DNA of 64,000 nt from Pseudaminobacter soli (ex Li et al. 2025) (GTDB lineage: Bacteria > Pseudomonadota > Alphaproteobacteria > Rhizobiales > Rhizobiaceae). The notes below the pieces were generated by a model that was given only the letters and a program-made list of their open reading frames with translations, did no database searches and had not been told where the DNA came from. Where the stretch lies: assembly GCF_003012705.1 (NCBI RefSeq), contig NZ_PXYL01000017.1, forward strand, positions 1 through 64,000. Direction: 5' to 3'. Positions 50,131-59,788 of the stretch are shown here, in pieces (the first letter of the stretch is position 1; the number at the start of each line of letters is the position of its first letter). Made by a program: the position numbers and the translations under genes.

Positions 50131-51372
50131 ATGGAGGAGATGATGCGAGAGTTCGGAGTACATTCGGAAGTTGGGAAACTGCGTACCGTTATGGTCTGCA
50201 AGCCTTCGCTCGCGCATCAGCGGCTCACGCCCGGCAATTGCCATTCTCTTCTGTTCGACGACGTGATCTGGGTGCACGAGGCCCAAAGCGACCACTACGA
50301 CTTCGTGTTAAAGATGCAGGAGCGTGGCGTCGAGGTCCTCGAACTGCACGATCTGCTGGCAGAGACGTTTGAAGATCCGGAAGGACGGGCCTTCGTCCTG
50401 GACCGGTTGATCACGCCAAATTCAGTTGGCGTCCAAAATGCGTCGCTCATGCGTTCTTGGCTGGATGAGTTGAAGCCACCTCAACTTACGTTGCTGATGA
50501 TCGGCGGCATCACCGTGGCCGATCTCCCGGAGAGCATCCTGAAGGAAATGATGCGTGAAGCCTTCAGCGAGGCGGAGTTTGTCCTGCCACCAGTCCCGAA
50601 CACACTCTTCCAGCGTGATCCCTCGTGCTGGATATATGGCGGGGTCACATGCAATCCCATGTACTGGCCAGCGCGTCGGCCGGAAACCCTCCTGCAGCGC
50701 GCCATATACAAGTTCCATCCTTCGTTCCGCGACGGCAACTTCAAGATCTGGTGGGGAGACTCTGACGAAACGTTCGCCGGCGCTACCATGGAGGGTGGCG
50801 ACGTCATGCCAATCGGCAAGGGAATAGTATTGATCGGCCTCGGCGAACGGACCACGCATCAGGCCGTTGGACAGGTCGCGCGGCAATTGTTCAGCAACAA
50901 TGCGGCAACGCGAATTATCGGCTGCCTCATGCCGAAGAGCCGTGCGGCCATGCATCTCGATACCGTTTTCAGCTTTTGCGACCGCGACCTTGTCACCGTC
51001 TTTCAGGAAGTGGTCGATCAGATACGCTGCTACAGCGTCTATCCGGTGGATGAACACGGGCATTTCGAGGTCCGCAAGGATGAGAAACACGTCCTCGAGG
51101 TCGTGGCGGAGGCTCTCGGCCTTCCCAAATTGAGGGCGGTCGCGACGGGTGGCAACGCCTATCAGGCCGAACGGGAGCAGTGGGACGACGGCAATAATGT
51201 CGTCGCCTTGGAGCCGGGCGTGGTGGTTGCCTACGACCGCAATACCTATACCAACACGCTGCTGCGCAAAGCCGGTGTTGAAGTGATTACCATCCGCGGT
51301 TCGGAACTTGGTCGTGGCCGTGGCGGCGGGCACTGCATGACATGCCCGATCCTGCGCGACCCGGCCTACTGA
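50131..51372 (+). CDS. arcA: Arginine deiminase
   Basis: A 413-residue enzyme hydrolysing arginine to citrulline and ammonia. The ATG at 50131 lies 12 bases after GGGAGGAAG. An in-frame ATG at 50143 with GGAGGAG before it is an alternative start. Active-site elements are in family order: [32 protein letters not shown] (Asp), [33 protein letters not shown] (His) and the nucleophile Cys in [13 protein letters not shown]. Length is normal. Cytoplasmic, first enzyme of the ADI pathway, followed by arcB and arcC in correct metabolic order. Confidence 0.96.
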   Translation: MEEMMREFGVHSEVGKLRTVMVCKPSLAHQRLTPGNCHSLLFDDVIWVHEAQSDHYDFVLKMQERGVEVLELHDLLAETFEDPEGRAFVLDRLITPNSVGVQNASLMRSWLDELKPPQLTLLMIGGITVADLPESILKEMMREAFSEAEFVLPPVPNTLFQRDPSCWIYGGVTCNPMYWPARRPETLLQRAIYKFHPSFRDGNFKIWWGDSDETFAGATMEGGDVMPIGKGIVLIGLGERTTHQAVGQVARQLFSNNAATRIIGCLMPKSRAAMHLDTVFSFCDRDLVTVFQEVVDQIRCYSVYPVDEHGHFEVRKDEKHVLEVVAEALGLPKLRAVATGGNAYQAEREQWDDGNNVVALEPGVVVAYDRNTYTNTLLRKAGVEVITIRGSELGRGRGGGHCMTCPILRDPAY

Positions 51373-51392
51373 CCCACAAAGCAGGGAGTAGA

Positions 51393-52400
51393 ATGATGAG
51401 CTTCAACCTACGCAATCGCTCGCTGTTGACCGTGCAGGATTATACGCCGCGCGAGTTCCGCTACCTGCTCGACCTCGCACGCGATCTCAAGCGTGCAAAA
51501 TATGCGCGGACCGAGCAGGAGCATCTGAAGGGCAAGGAGATCTGCCTGATCTTTGAAAAGACCTCCACCCGCACGCGTTGCGCATTCGAAGTGGCTTGCC
51601 ACGACCAGGGCGCCAACGTCACCTATCTCGATCCCGCCGGTTCGCAGATTGGCCACAAGGAGTCATTCAAGGACACGGCTCGTGTGCTCGGCCGGCTCTA
51701 CGATGCCATCGAATATCGAGGCGCGGCTCAACAGGCCGTGGAGCAGCTTGCCGCTTACGCAGGCGTGCCGGTCTACAACGGGCTGACCGACGACTATCAC
51801 CCGACCCAGATGCTGGCCGATGTCATGACGATGCGAGAGCACAGTGACAAGCCGATCACCGAGATCAAATATGCCTATGTCGGCGACACACGGTCCAACA
51901 TGGGGCATTCCCTTATGATAGTCGGCTGCATGTTGGGAATGGATGTGCGCATCTGCGGCCCCAAGCAACTCTGGCCGTCGGAAGACTACATGAAGATCGC
52001 CAACGACCTTAAGGCCAAATCGGGCGCGACCCTGACTGTCACGGACGACCCGCAGGTGGCGGTCAAAGGAGTGGACTTCATTCACACCGACGTATGGGTG
52101 TCGATGGGCGAGCCGAAGGACGTGTGGGCCGAGCGCATTAAGCTGCTTACGCCCTTTCAGGTGAATGCGAACCTGATGAAGGCGAGTGGCAATGCCCAGG
52201 TGAAGTTCATGCATTGCCTGCCTGCTTTCCATGACACCGAAACCACGGTGGGCAAGCAGATCGCCGCAGATTACGGCATGGCCAACGGTTTGGAAGTCAG
52301 CAACGATGTCTTCGAGTCGGAGGCGAACGTCGCTTTCGAGCAGGCCGAGAACCGCATGCACACGATCAAGGCCCTCTTGGTAGCCACGCTGGGAGATTGA
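51393..52400 (+). CDS. arcB: Ornithine carbamoyltransferase, catabolic
   Basis: A 335-residue enzyme that phosphorolyses citrulline to ornithine and carbamoyl phosphate. The start is at 51393 or the next codon 51396, both behind GCAGGGAG. The carbamoyl-phosphate motif [15 protein letters not shown], the [19 protein letters not shown] block, DVWVSMGEP and the catalytic Cys loop [10 protein letters not shown] are complete, and the tail [15 protein letters not shown] matches the catabolic type. Close coupling to arcC (3-bp gap) supports the breakdown direction. Confidence 0.95.
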   Translation: MMSFNLRNRSLLTVQDYTPREFRYLLDLARDLKRAKYARTEQEHLKGKEICLIFEKTSTRTRCAFEVACHDQGANVTYLDPAGSQIGHKESFKDTARVLGRLYDAIEYRGAAQQAVEQLAAYAGVPVYNGLTDDYHPTQMLADVMTMREHSDKPITEIKYAYVGDTRSNMGHSLMIVGCMLGMDVRICGPKQLWPSEDYMKIANDLKAKSGATLTVTDDPQVAVKGVDFIHTDVWVSMGEPKDVWAERIKLLTPFQVNANLMKASGNAQVKFMHCLPAFHDTETTVGKQIAADYGMANGLEVSNDVFESEANVAFEQAENRMHTIKALLVATLGD

Positions 52401-52403
52401 GCC

Positions 52404-53345
52404 ATGCGCATCGTCATCGCGCTCGGCGGAAATGCGCTGCTGAAACGAGGCGAACCCATGACCGCTGAGGCTCAGCAGCGGAACGTGCTGGTCGCCGCCC
52501 AGGCCATTGCCCCGGTCGCCACCGAGCATCAGGTGGTGATCAGCCACGGCAATGGTCCGCAAGTGGGATTGCTGGCGCTGCAGGGGGCGGCCTACAAACC
52601 AGACGAAGCATATCCGCTAGACATACTGGGCGCCGAAACCGAGGGCATGATCGGATATATGATCGAACGGGAGCTCGGCAATCTGCTGCCGTTCGAGGTG
52701 CCGTTCGCCACCTTGCTGACAATGGTCGAGGTCGATGGCAATGATCCCGGCTTCAGCAATCCGACCAAGTTCGTCGGTCCGGTTTACGATCAGGCCGAAG
52801 CGGACCGGATCAAGGCGGAAAAGGGCTGGGTATTCAAACCCGATGGTCCGAAATGGCGGCGTGTAGTCCCTTCACCTCAGCCCAAGCGCATTTTTGAGAT
52901 AAGGCCCGTGCGATGGCTGCTGGATCACGGCACCGTCGTGATCTGTGCGGGCGGCGGCGGCATTCCCACCGTCTATGCCCCCGATAAGGACCGCAAGCTC
53001 GTTGGCGTCGAGGCAGTCATCGACAAGGACTGGTGCTCGGAGTTGCTCGCGCGGGAGGTCGAGGCGGATTTGTTCATCATGGCGACCGACGCCGAGGCAG
53101 TTTTCATAGGATGGGGAACGCCGGAGGCGAAGGCCATACATAGGGCAAGCCCGGACGCGATCTCTGCCTATGAATTCCCAGCCGGATCGATGGGCCCCAA
53201 GGTCGAGGCGGCCTGCCATTTCGCTCGATCGACGGGACGCACCGCGGCGATCGGCGCCTTGGCCGACATCCCCGCGATCGTTCGCGGCGAAAAGGGAACA
53301 TTGGTGAGCCCTGATTTCGAAGGCGTCAGTTGGCACTCTCAATGA
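52404..53345 (+). CDS. arcC: Carbamate kinase
   Basis: A 313-residue kinase that uses carbamoyl phosphate to phosphorylate ADP, the ATP-yielding last step of the ADI route. Family motifs: [18 protein letters not shown] at the N-terminus, [60 protein letters not shown] and the Lys/Asp-bearing [16 protein letters not shown]. Begins three bases after arcB. No terminator is evident in the 60 bases to the convergent antiporter gene. Confidence 0.95.
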   Translation: MRIVIALGGNALLKRGEPMTAEAQQRNVLVAAQAIAPVATEHQVVISHGNGPQVGLLALQGAAYKPDEAYPLDILGAETEGMIGYMIERELGNLLPFEVPFATLLTMVEVDGNDPGFSNPTKFVGPVYDQAEADRIKAEKGWVFKPDGPKWRRVVPSPQPKRIFEIRPVRWLLDHGTVVICAGGGGIPTVYAPDKDRKLVGVEAVIDKDWCSELLAREVEADLFIMATDAEAVFIGWGTPEAKAIHRASPDAISAYEFPAGSMGPKVEAACHFARSTGRTAAIGALADIPAIVRGEKGTLVSPDFEGVSWHSQ

Positions 53346-53405
53346 TCAGTGCCAAGTCGAGAAAAGTCTCACTCGTTGGGAGGCGCTTCCGGTGGCCCTT
53401 CAATT

Positions 53406-55157
53406 TCACGGGCGTTTCGACATTTCCGGTGCTGATCGCCATGCCAGCACCCCCTGTGACCCGGACGCTTGATAGGCGGCTTGCCTGAGGCTTCCAATCA
53501 CCTCTTCGATCTTGGCGTCGCTGTCTCCAAGAGTCTTGAGAACCATGCCGCCGAGCAGCAGGCTCGACTCGATCGTTTCCGGCATAACCTGGCTTGCGCC
53601 GTTGCGCAGCAATTCGTCCATGTTTTCGGCGTCGCGCGCCCGGACAACAACAGGGATATCGGGTAACTCGCTCCTGATCATCCTGAGGACTGATGCTGTG
53701 GCGCTGGGGGCATCAAGGGTGATTACAGCGGCGCGCGCCTGCCCGATCTTCGTGGCGTGAATGATCACTTCATTGGAAGCGTCTCCAAAGAAAACGGGAA
53801 GCCCCTGAGCACGGGCCGCAGCCACATTGATGGGGTCGAGGTCAACCGCGATCCATCGGATTTTTCGTGCATCGAGGATGGCGGCAATAGTGCGGCCTAC
53901 GCGTCCAAAGCCTGCGATGACTACATGGTCCGTAAGAGCTTCTGCCTCCGACGCCAATGAGGCCAAGCCGCCAGGCGCTCTTGCTTGTAACCAGGATTGT
54001 GTAAGCTGCCCGATCCGGCCCAAAAGCGGCGTCAATGCCATGGTGATGGCCACGACAGTCAACAGGAACTGGCCTGCCTGGACCGGAAGGACCCCAGTTC
54101 CCATCGCAAGCGAAATCAGTACGAATGCGAACTCGCCGCCCTGCGCGAGATGCAATCCTACAGTGGCAGCGAGCGGCAGAGGCAGTTGAAACAGTCGGCA
54201 CAAGCCAGTCATGATCGTTGCCTTGGCAAGTACCAGAAGCGCGGTCGCAGCCAAGATCTCAGGCAACCGCGGCGCGACGGTCCGAAAGTCGACAAGCATT
54301 CCTATGGAAATGAAAAACAGCCCCAGGAGCAGGCCGCGGGCAGGACGGATATCGGCTTCGATCTGGTGACGATATTCGGTGCCGGCCAGCATCAGGCCGG
54401 CCAGGAACGCGCCGAGTGCGGTGGACAGACCCGCTTGTATCATTCCCCAAGTGGTCCCCAGAACCACCAGCAATGTTGCGGCGGCAAACAGTTCCGGGCT
54501 GCGCATCCCGGCAATCATGCGGTACAGCGGGCGGAGCACCCATCGGCCTACCACCAGAATGAGAGCAAGAGCGGCGACGGCCTTCGCCGCCGCAATTGCG
54601 AGCGCTTCGGAGAGCGCATCGGGTTGGGAGCCGAGCGCGGTTACAACTGCCAGACCCGGCACTACTGCGAGATCCTGGAGCAGCAGCACGGATAGAACAA
54701 CCCGACCAAAATGTGTGTGAAGCTCCCCGCGTTGTGAGAGAAGCTGAAGCACAAACGCCGTTGACGACAAGGCCAGTGCCCCGCCGATCACGGCCGCTTG
54801 GCCCGGACTGGCACCGAGAGCCAGTACGCCCGCGGCAAGAACCGTTCCAGTGACCACGACTTGGGCGACGCCGAGGCCAAACACGTATCGCGCCATCACC
54901 CGGAGCCTTTCGGGCGATAGCTCCAGACCGATTGAAAACAGCATGAAGACAACGCCGAGCTCGGCCAGTTGGTGAGTGCCCTCGACCTCGTGCACGAGTG
55001 CGAGCCCGTGAGGACCGATTATGGCGCCCGCGACAAGGTAACCGATGACGGCGTTGACGCCGAAACGGCGAAACAGCGGCACGACCACTATTGCCGCAAG
55101 CAGGAAGACGATAGCGTCGCGCAGGATCACGGGTTCGTGGAACGCGGGAGCTGCCAT
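53406..55157 (-). CDS. KefB/CPA2-type cation:proton antiporter with RCK domain
   Basis: A 583-residue protein: 12 or 13 TM segments (residues about 10-385) of the CPA2 fold with GYLVAGAIIGPHGLAL, LALSSTAFVLQLLSQRGE, LLLQDLAVVPGLAVV and HLAQGGEFAFVLISLA, then a cytoplasmic RCK-N/TrkA-N Rossmann domain (DHVVIAGFGRVGRTIAAILD near 400) that binds NAD(H) and gates transport. Probably potassium efflux in exchange for protons. No KefG-type ancillary gene is adjacent. Convergent with arcC. Confidence 0.92.
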   Translation of the reverse strand: MAAPAFHEPVILRDAIVFLLAAIVVVPLFRRFGVNAVIGYLVAGAIIGPHGLALVHEVEGTHQLAELGVVFMLFSIGLELSPERLRVMARYVFGLGVAQVVVTGTVLAAGVLALGASPGQAAVIGGALALSSTAFVLQLLSQRGELHTHFGRVVLSVLLLQDLAVVPGLAVVTALGSQPDALSEALAIAAAKAVAALALILVVGRWVLRPLYRMIAGMRSPELFAAATLLVVLGTTWGMIQAGLSTALGAFLAGLMLAGTEYRHQIEADIRPARGLLLGLFFISIGMLVDFRTVAPRLPEILAATALLVLAKATIMTGLCRLFQLPLPLAATVGLHLAQGGEFAFVLISLAMGTGVLPVQAGQFLLTVVAITMALTPLLGRIGQLTQSWLQARAPGGLASLASEAEALTDHVVIAGFGRVGRTIAAILDARKIRWIAVDLDPINVAAARAQGLPVFFGDASNEVIIHATKIGQARAAVITLDAPSATASVLRMIRSELPDIPVVVRARDAENMDELLRNGASQVMPETIESSLLLGGMVLKTLGDSDAKIEEVIGSLRQAAYQASGSQGVLAWRSAPEMSKRP

Positions 55158-55375
55158 AGGCGGATCCGAAAACCGGTGCGAATTGTACAGTTTAACGCGA
55201 TTACGCCCCGAACGCGAGTTCGCTGGGGTGCGTGCCCACTCTGACAGCGCGACTTGTGGCCTACAATTCGTCCGCGGCGGAGGCGTCCATGGCTTTGGCC
55301 GCGAGCGAGCTCCTTAGGTCCAGCGCGCGCTCGCGCTATACCACCAAACTGCCACATCCTTCAAAAGACAGCGGG

Positions 55376-55411
55376 GAGCCCGTCGTCTGACCCGAGGCGG
55401 CGGGCTCTTCT
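55376..55411 (+). repeat. Dispersed G.U-rich hairpin, copy 4
   Basis: GAGCCCGTCGTC (55376-55387) pairs with GGCGGCGGGCTC (55396-55407), two T.G pairs, followed by TTCTT. Here only the hairpin is conserved, and no plus-strand gene precedes it: both neighbours are on the minus strand. That argues against a simple gene terminator. 55158-55375 holds no gene. Confidence 0.5.
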
Positions 55412-55422
55412 TGCCATTACGG

Positions 55423-56220
55423 TTAGGATGCCGATAGCCCGAGCTCCAAGTCCGTCGCCGGCAAGCCGTATTTCTCGCGTGACGGCCAGGGGCGATCCTG
55501 CCAGCGCGGCTCGAAGGCGAAGCTGGAAACCTGGCGGCCCGGAAGCAGCGCTCCGTTTCCTGCACCCATGGCGTAGTCGTAGTAGAGCTTGACGATCTCT
55601 TCCTTGCAGACCTGCTGGACGGCGGGATGGATCAGGCAAGCATCGCGCCAGCGACGTACTCGTTCCAAGCCAAGCTCGGCAACGTCGAAATCCTCATAAT
55701 AGTCGAGAAACCAGAAGCGCATGAACAGCGGCGTGAATACGGCTTCTGCCAGGCCGAAGCCGTCGAACAGATAGGCCCCTGCCGGATTGTGCCATTCAAG
55801 GAAATCGTTCAGCCGGCGATATTGCGCAATCATCGCTTCGCGGCAGCCGGCGCGCCGGTCGCGATCCTGGTTCATGACGAAGCGGTATCCTGCCCCGGTG
55901 AAATCGCCCTCCATGGCGATCAGCATCGATTCGATCGCCCGCTCATAAGGAGCGGACCGTGCAACCGGTGCATCTTGGAACAATTCGTCGAGATAGCGCA
56001 GGATGACGAGGCTTTCCTTGAGGACACCCTGTGCCGTCTGCATGATCGGCAATGCCGTGGACCCGCGGGAAAGCTCCAGCAGTGCGGCATCGCGCGGTCG
56101 TGTGATATCGACGACCGAGAAACGCACGGCATCGCGTTTTCCCTTCAGTTCCAGCAGGATTTCCAGGCGCTGCGAAAAAGGACAGACGGGGATGTGATAG
56201 ACAACAAGCTCACTCTGCAT
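55423..56220 (-). CDS. Glutathione S-transferase-like protein
   Basis: A 265-residue protein from the ATG at 56220, with GGGAGGGAAGC upstream. The thioredoxin-like N-domain starts LVVYHIPVCPFSQRLEILLE with a CPFS active site, followed by GSTALPIMQTAQGVLKESLVILRYLDELF (cis-Pro and Glu-Ser glutathione contacts). The all-helical C-domain runs to about residue 210, with a C-terminal extension of 55 residues. CPxS-type members favour reductive or deglutathionylating reactions. The substrate is unknown. Its downstream end lies near the copy 4 hairpin. Confidence 0.85.
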   Translation of the reverse strand: MQSELVVYHIPVCPFSQRLEILLELKGKRDAVRFSVVDITRPRDAALLELSRGSTALPIMQTAQGVLKESLVILRYLDELFQDAPVARSAPYERAIESMLIAMEGDFTGAGYRFVMNQDRDRRAGCREAMIAQYRRLNDFLEWHNPAGAYLFDGFGLAEAVFTPLFMRFWFLDYYEDFDVAELGLERVRRWRDACLIHPAVQQVCKEEIVKLYYDYAMGAGNGALLPGRQVSSFAFEPRWQDRPWPSREKYGLPATDLELGLSAS

Positions 56221-56385
56221 TGCTTCCCTCCCATGCTTCGATGACATGGGGACGCAAATTGGTGCAATGGTCAATCCGTCATAAGCGCCCGGCTCCTTGC
56301 CGTTCACCTCGCCTGTTGGAGCAAGCGCGGAGCATCAAGAAGCCGCCTACGAGATTTTCAGAAGCGAAACCGCGCTTTGCACTCT

Positions 56386-57561
56386 TTACCCATAACGTTG
56401 ACGAAAGGGGCCGGCGGCTAGATTTGCGAAACGTTCACCTATTAGCCTGTGGGTGTCGGCATCCGGATGGAGTTGGTCAGGCAGAGGCAGGCGATCGTGG
56501 TCCGCTTCCCCATAGAGCTCCGTCCCATCAAGGTAGTGGATGTTGGCGTCGCTTCCCGACCTGCGTTGGACGATGGCGCGGAGCTGCTCTCGGATGATGG
56601 TCAGCGTCAGCTTGCCTCGCGACACGTCCTCGGCATTGCCCGCGGCCCGAAACAGCAACCGCCCCAGTTGCAACGCTAGGATATCGGCCTGGCTAGGACC
56701 CGGCACCGTTTCGTGGATCGGGCAAAAAACTGGGGAGACAACGAGCAGGGGTGTCGTAGGATGACCGTCGCGGACGGTATCGAGAAAGCCATGCACCGCC
56801 GGGCCGAAGGCGCGCAACCGCATCAGGTCGGTGTTGACCAGATTGATACCGATCTTGACGCTGATGAGGTCCGCCGGCGTGTCACGCATGGTGCGGGCAA
56901 CGAAAGGGTCAAGCACAGCGCTGCCGCCGAAGCCGAGATTGATGAGCTCGACCTCCGCCAAGTTGGCCGCGATCACAGGCCAGGTCCCGGTGGGCGAGGC
57001 GGCATTCGAGCCTTGGCTGATCGAGCTGCCATGGTGAAGCCAGACACGTTTGCCGGTCGCCCCAACAGGGGTGATTGGCGCATCGGAGCGCAGGGCGACC
57101 AGCTCCGTCGTCTCGTCGTGCGGCAGCCAGATTTCCACCGTCTTGTCGTGGCCCGGAAGGTCGCAAAAGCGCAGCGTCTGCGGTTGGCCCGGCTCGACCA
57201 CCGCAGAAGCTGTGGCCATGTTGATCCGCTGGACCTTGCCGCCTGAGGCGCTCTCCTGGCGTTGCAGCCGTCCATCGACGCGCAAGTCGTAAACGCCGGC
57301 GGGCCGCGCCGGCATGCCGATGTAGTCGCGCTTGGTCGGAAGGGTGTCGAGTTCTATTGCCACGGCCGATGTCCGAAACATCAGCCGAACGCCAGACGGC
57401 TGCGCTTCGGCCATGGCGAGTTGCGGATCATCGTTTCTCGCCCGCGCCTGCGCAGGCAGGCGGTGTGGAAGAAGGCCGACATCGGTGCATTCCAGTTCGA
57501 GGGCACCGAACAGGATGTCAGTAGTGATGGGCGTCGTGATCGGGGCGAGCTTGATCGTCAT
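56386..57561 (-). CDS. SGNH/GDSL-type hydrolase
   Basis: A 391-residue protein starting MTIKLAPITTPITTDILFGA at 57561. The first 160 residues form a beta-rich accessory domain (EPGQPQTLRFCDLPGHDKTV). The hydrolase domain has a block I Ser in RVWLHHGSSISQGSNA, block II Gly in NLGFGGSAVLDPFVA, block III in ISVKIGINLVN and the His/Asp end LPDQLHPDADTHRL. An esterase or carbohydrate deacetylase of unknown substrate. It lies 40 bases downstream of the TetR gene on the same strand and is probably its regulatory target, as an operon. Confidence 0.85.
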   Translation of the reverse strand: MTIKLAPITTPITTDILFGALELECTDVGLLPHRLPAQARARNDDPQLAMAEAQPSGVRLMFRTSAVAIELDTLPTKRDYIGMPARPAGVYDLRVDGRLQRQESASGGKVQRINMATASAVVEPGQPQTLRFCDLPGHDKTVEIWLPHDETTELVALRSDAPITPVGATGKRVWLHHGSSISQGSNAASPTGTWPVIAANLAEVELINLGFGGSAVLDPFVARTMRDTPADLISVKIGINLVNTDLMRLRAFGPAVHGFLDTVRDGHPTTPLLVVSPVFCPIHETVPGPSQADILALQLGRLLFRAAGNAEDVSRGKLTLTIIREQLRAIVQRRSGSDANIHYLDGTELYGEADHDRLPLPDQLHPDADTHRLIGERFANLAAGPFRQRYG

Positions 57562-57601
57562 CACAGGGTCCAAATAGTTCGAGAGAAATGAGGGGGCGGG
57601 A

Positions 57602-58171
57602 CTAGGGGAGGGCCCAGCCCCTCAGCAGCGCATCGAGAGCATTGAGGCTGCGCGACCAGGAGGCCTCAGCCTCGGGCTGGCTATGAGAGAAGCTTCCGGC
57701 CGATTCCAACACCGGAAACCCCAGGAAGAAACTGCCCAGCAAGCGGATCGCGTGGGTGCAATCGGTGTCGGTCAGCGCATAACCGCGCAACACTGCCTGA
57801 GTAGTGCGCGACAGCCTTGCCCCACCGCTCACAGCCGCGGAAGTGGCGTCAAGACGGAAGCGTGCCGCCTCGAACAGACCAGGATGCTCGCGCGCGAAAT
57901 TGCGATGGACGTTGGCCAGGGCAACGAGGGCGTCTTTGCCCGCACGGCCGGCCACCGCCTCGTCTGCTCGGTCGGCCAGTTCAGACAGGGCGAACAGCGC
58001 GACGCTGGTCTTGAGGTCATCCGAGTTCTTCACGTGGGAGTAAAGGCTCGCCAGTTTCACAGCGAAGTGGCGCGCGAGCGCAGCAAGCGTCAGTTTGTCG
58101 AAGCCGTGTTCGTCCGCAAGCTTTGCAGCCGCTTCGACGAGGCGGTCCCGTGATAGGCCAATTCGTGGCAC
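57602..58171 (-). CDS. TetR-family repressor
   Basis: A 189-residue protein with GTG start at 58171. The N-terminal helix-turn-helix (RDRLVEAAAKLADEHGFDKL, LAALARHFAVKLASLYSHV) is a TetR type, and the C-terminal ligand domain (LANVHRNFAREHPGLFEAARF) matches the WHG-like subgroup. It precedes the SGNH hydrolase gene and follows a clear palindromic operator at 58182-58217, which overlaps the region where its own promoter must be, so it probably autoregulates the pair. Confidence 0.9.
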   Translation of the reverse strand: MPRIGLSRDRLVEAAAKLADEHGFDKLTLAALARHFAVKLASLYSHVKNSDDLKTSVALFALSELADRADEAVAGRAGKDALVALANVHRNFAREHPGLFEAARFRLDATSAAVSGGARLSRTTQAVLRGYALTDTDCTHAIRLLGSFFLGFPVLESAGSFSHSQPEAEASWSRSLNALDALLRGWALP

Positions 58172-58181
58172 TTCAGCAAAC

Positions 58182-58217
58182 CCTAATTAAATTAGGATAT
58201 ATCCTAATGCAATTAGG
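58182..58217. promoter_or_regulatory. TetR operator array
   Basis: Three interlocked inverted repeats share arms CCTAAT and ATTAGG: 58182-58196, the perfect 16-bp palindrome TTAGGATATATCCTAA at 58192-58207, and 58203-58217. It begins 11 bases before the TetR start codon. The AT-rich core contrasts with the surrounding GC. Nothing else lies between here and 58448. Confidence 0.75.
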
Positions 58218-58448
58218 TATCTACATGCAAGAGCTTCGACGCACAAAATCTGCCCATTCTCCAAGTGCGAGGTGGTCGCCATCCCAAGTTCCGTCCCCCT
58301 GTAGCGCGGCTGAAGGCGGGAAGGAGCAAATTTTGGACGCAAAAATTGGGCGGCATGTGATGTCGGCTAGTCCTTCCGGCAGGATGCGGGGTCCACTAGG
58401 TTTGTGTTTGTAGGTGTTCCAGAGCATGAAATGGCGCGGCGTTACACG

Positions 58449-59537
58449 CTAGAGAAGGAATTCGAGTTGCGCCGGCGACGGCACGTTACTCCGGCCGAGG
58501 CTCGAAAGCGTAACGCCGAGCAGCCGCACCGATTTCCGGAACGGATAGGCTGCTTCCAGCAGCGTCGTCGCTGCGGTGAAGATCGCGTTGTCATCCGGGA
58601 ATGCGGTTGGAACGGTACGGCTGCGGGTAATGATCTGGAAATCCGCGAAGCGGATCTTCACCGTCACGGTCTTGGCCGATATGTCGTGGCTGTCGCAGTA
58701 TCGCCAGACCTTGGCGACCAGCGGCGCAAGCTCGCGTTTCGCCTCGGCCAGGTCGGCGATATCGATCGCGAACGTGTCCTCCGCGCCAACCGACTTTCGC
58801 TCACGGTCCGGCTTCACCTGCCGGTTGTCGATGCCGCGCGCGATGCCGTGGAAGTAGGGGCCTGACTTGCAGAAGTGGTCGGTCAGGAACTCCATGGATT
58901 TTTGTTTCAGGTCCGCGCCGGTCTCGATCCCGAGCGCCGCCATCTTCCTTGCCGTTGCCGGGCCGACCCCATGGAACTTTTTGACCGGCAGGCCCTCGAC
59001 AAAGGCGGGGCCGTTCTTCGGCGAGATGACGGCCTGGCCGTTCGGCTTGTTGAGGTCCGAGGCCATCTTGGCGAGGAACTTGTTGTAAGAGATGCCGGCC
59101 GAGGCGTTGAGGCCCGTGACCGCCTTGATCCTGGCGCGGATTTCCGTGGCGATAGCTGTCGCGATCGCCACGCCTTTGAGATTCTCGGTGACATCGAGAT
59201 AGGCCTCATCGAGCGACAGCGGCTCGATCAGCGGCGTGTACTCGGCGAAGATTGAGCGGATTTGCATCGAGACGGGGCGATAGACGTCGAAACGCGGTTT
59301 CACGAAGACAAGGTCGGGGCATTGGCGTGCCGCGGTCACCGAGGGCATCGCCGAGCGCACACCGAAAACGCGCGCCTCGTAGCTTGCGGCTGCGACCACG
59401 CCGCGGGCTGCCGGGCTACCGACGGCGACCGGTTTGCCGCGCAGCTCCGGATTGTCGCGCTGTTCGACCGACGCGTAGAAGGCATCCATGTCGACATGGA
59501 TGATCTTCCTGGTCTGTGTCGCGACGTCCTCGCTCAT
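58449..59537 (-). CDS. dinB: DNA polymerase IV (Y family)
   Basis: A 362-residue translesion polymerase. The start MSEDVATQTRKIIHVDMDAFYAS at 59537 (split for brevity) has GGGGAAG upstream. Longer frames to 59732 have no site. Catalytic acids in HVDMDAFYASVEQ and EPLSLDEAYLDVT, the helix-hairpin-helix FHGVGPATARKMAALG and the little-finger domain (RKSVGAEDTFAIDIADL) are complete. The tail PSPAQLEFLL resembles a beta-clamp binding motif (QLEFLL). Replicates past damaged bases. Divergent from the imuA remnant. Confidence 0.95.
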   Translation of the reverse strand: MSEDVATQTRKIIHVDMDAFYASVEQRDNPELRGKPVAVGSPAARGVVAAASYEARVFGVRSAMPSVTAARQCPDLVFVKPRFDVYRPVSMQIRSIFAEYTPLIEPLSLDEAYLDVTENLKGVAIATAIATEIRARIKAVTGLNASAGISYNKFLAKMASDLNKPNGQAVISPKNGPAFVEGLPVKKFHGVGPATARKMAALGIETGADLKQKSMEFLTDHFCKSGPYFHGIARGIDNRQVKPDRERKSVGAEDTFAIDIADLAEAKRELAPLVAKVWRYCDSHDISAKTVTVKIRFADFQIITRSRTVPTAFPDDNAIFTAATTLLEAAYPFRKSVRLLGVTLSSLGRSNVPSPAQLEFLL

Positions 59538-59722
59538 CTCACTTCCCCATCGAGCGCAAGTGCGCGCCGAGCCCCCAAGAAATTTCCTAAGAAAAAAATC
59601 CTGTCCTGTTCTCTTCTCCCATCCCGTTGATCGGCCTTGCAGAATCCCGTCGCGGGGCCGGTCAAAGGCGACTTCATGGTCGGAAACGCCCTTTGGGGTG
59701 GATTGACTCGTCGACACGTCAG

Positions 59723-59737
59723 GAACAAACAAGGAAC
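59723..59737 (+). promoter_or_regulatory. LexA box upstream of the imuA remnant
   Basis: GAACAAACAAGGAAC fits the alphaproteobacterial SOS box GTTC-N7-GTTC read on the other strand (GAAC-N7-GAAC). It stands 52 bases before the imuA start, the position expected for the SOS-controlled imuA-imuB-dnaE2 operon. Confidence 0.75.
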
Positions 59738-59788
59738 ATATCAGCTTGAAGAGCCGCTGGAAACCCGAGAAGGAGTGCCATTTCTGTC

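Noticed and set aside
55315-55360. tRNA-like stretch (GGTGGTATAGCGC and GCGCGCTGGACC on the minus strand) beside the copy 4 hairpin
   Set aside because: No complete cloverleaf or acceptor stem could be built, so at best a tRNA scrap at an old integration site.
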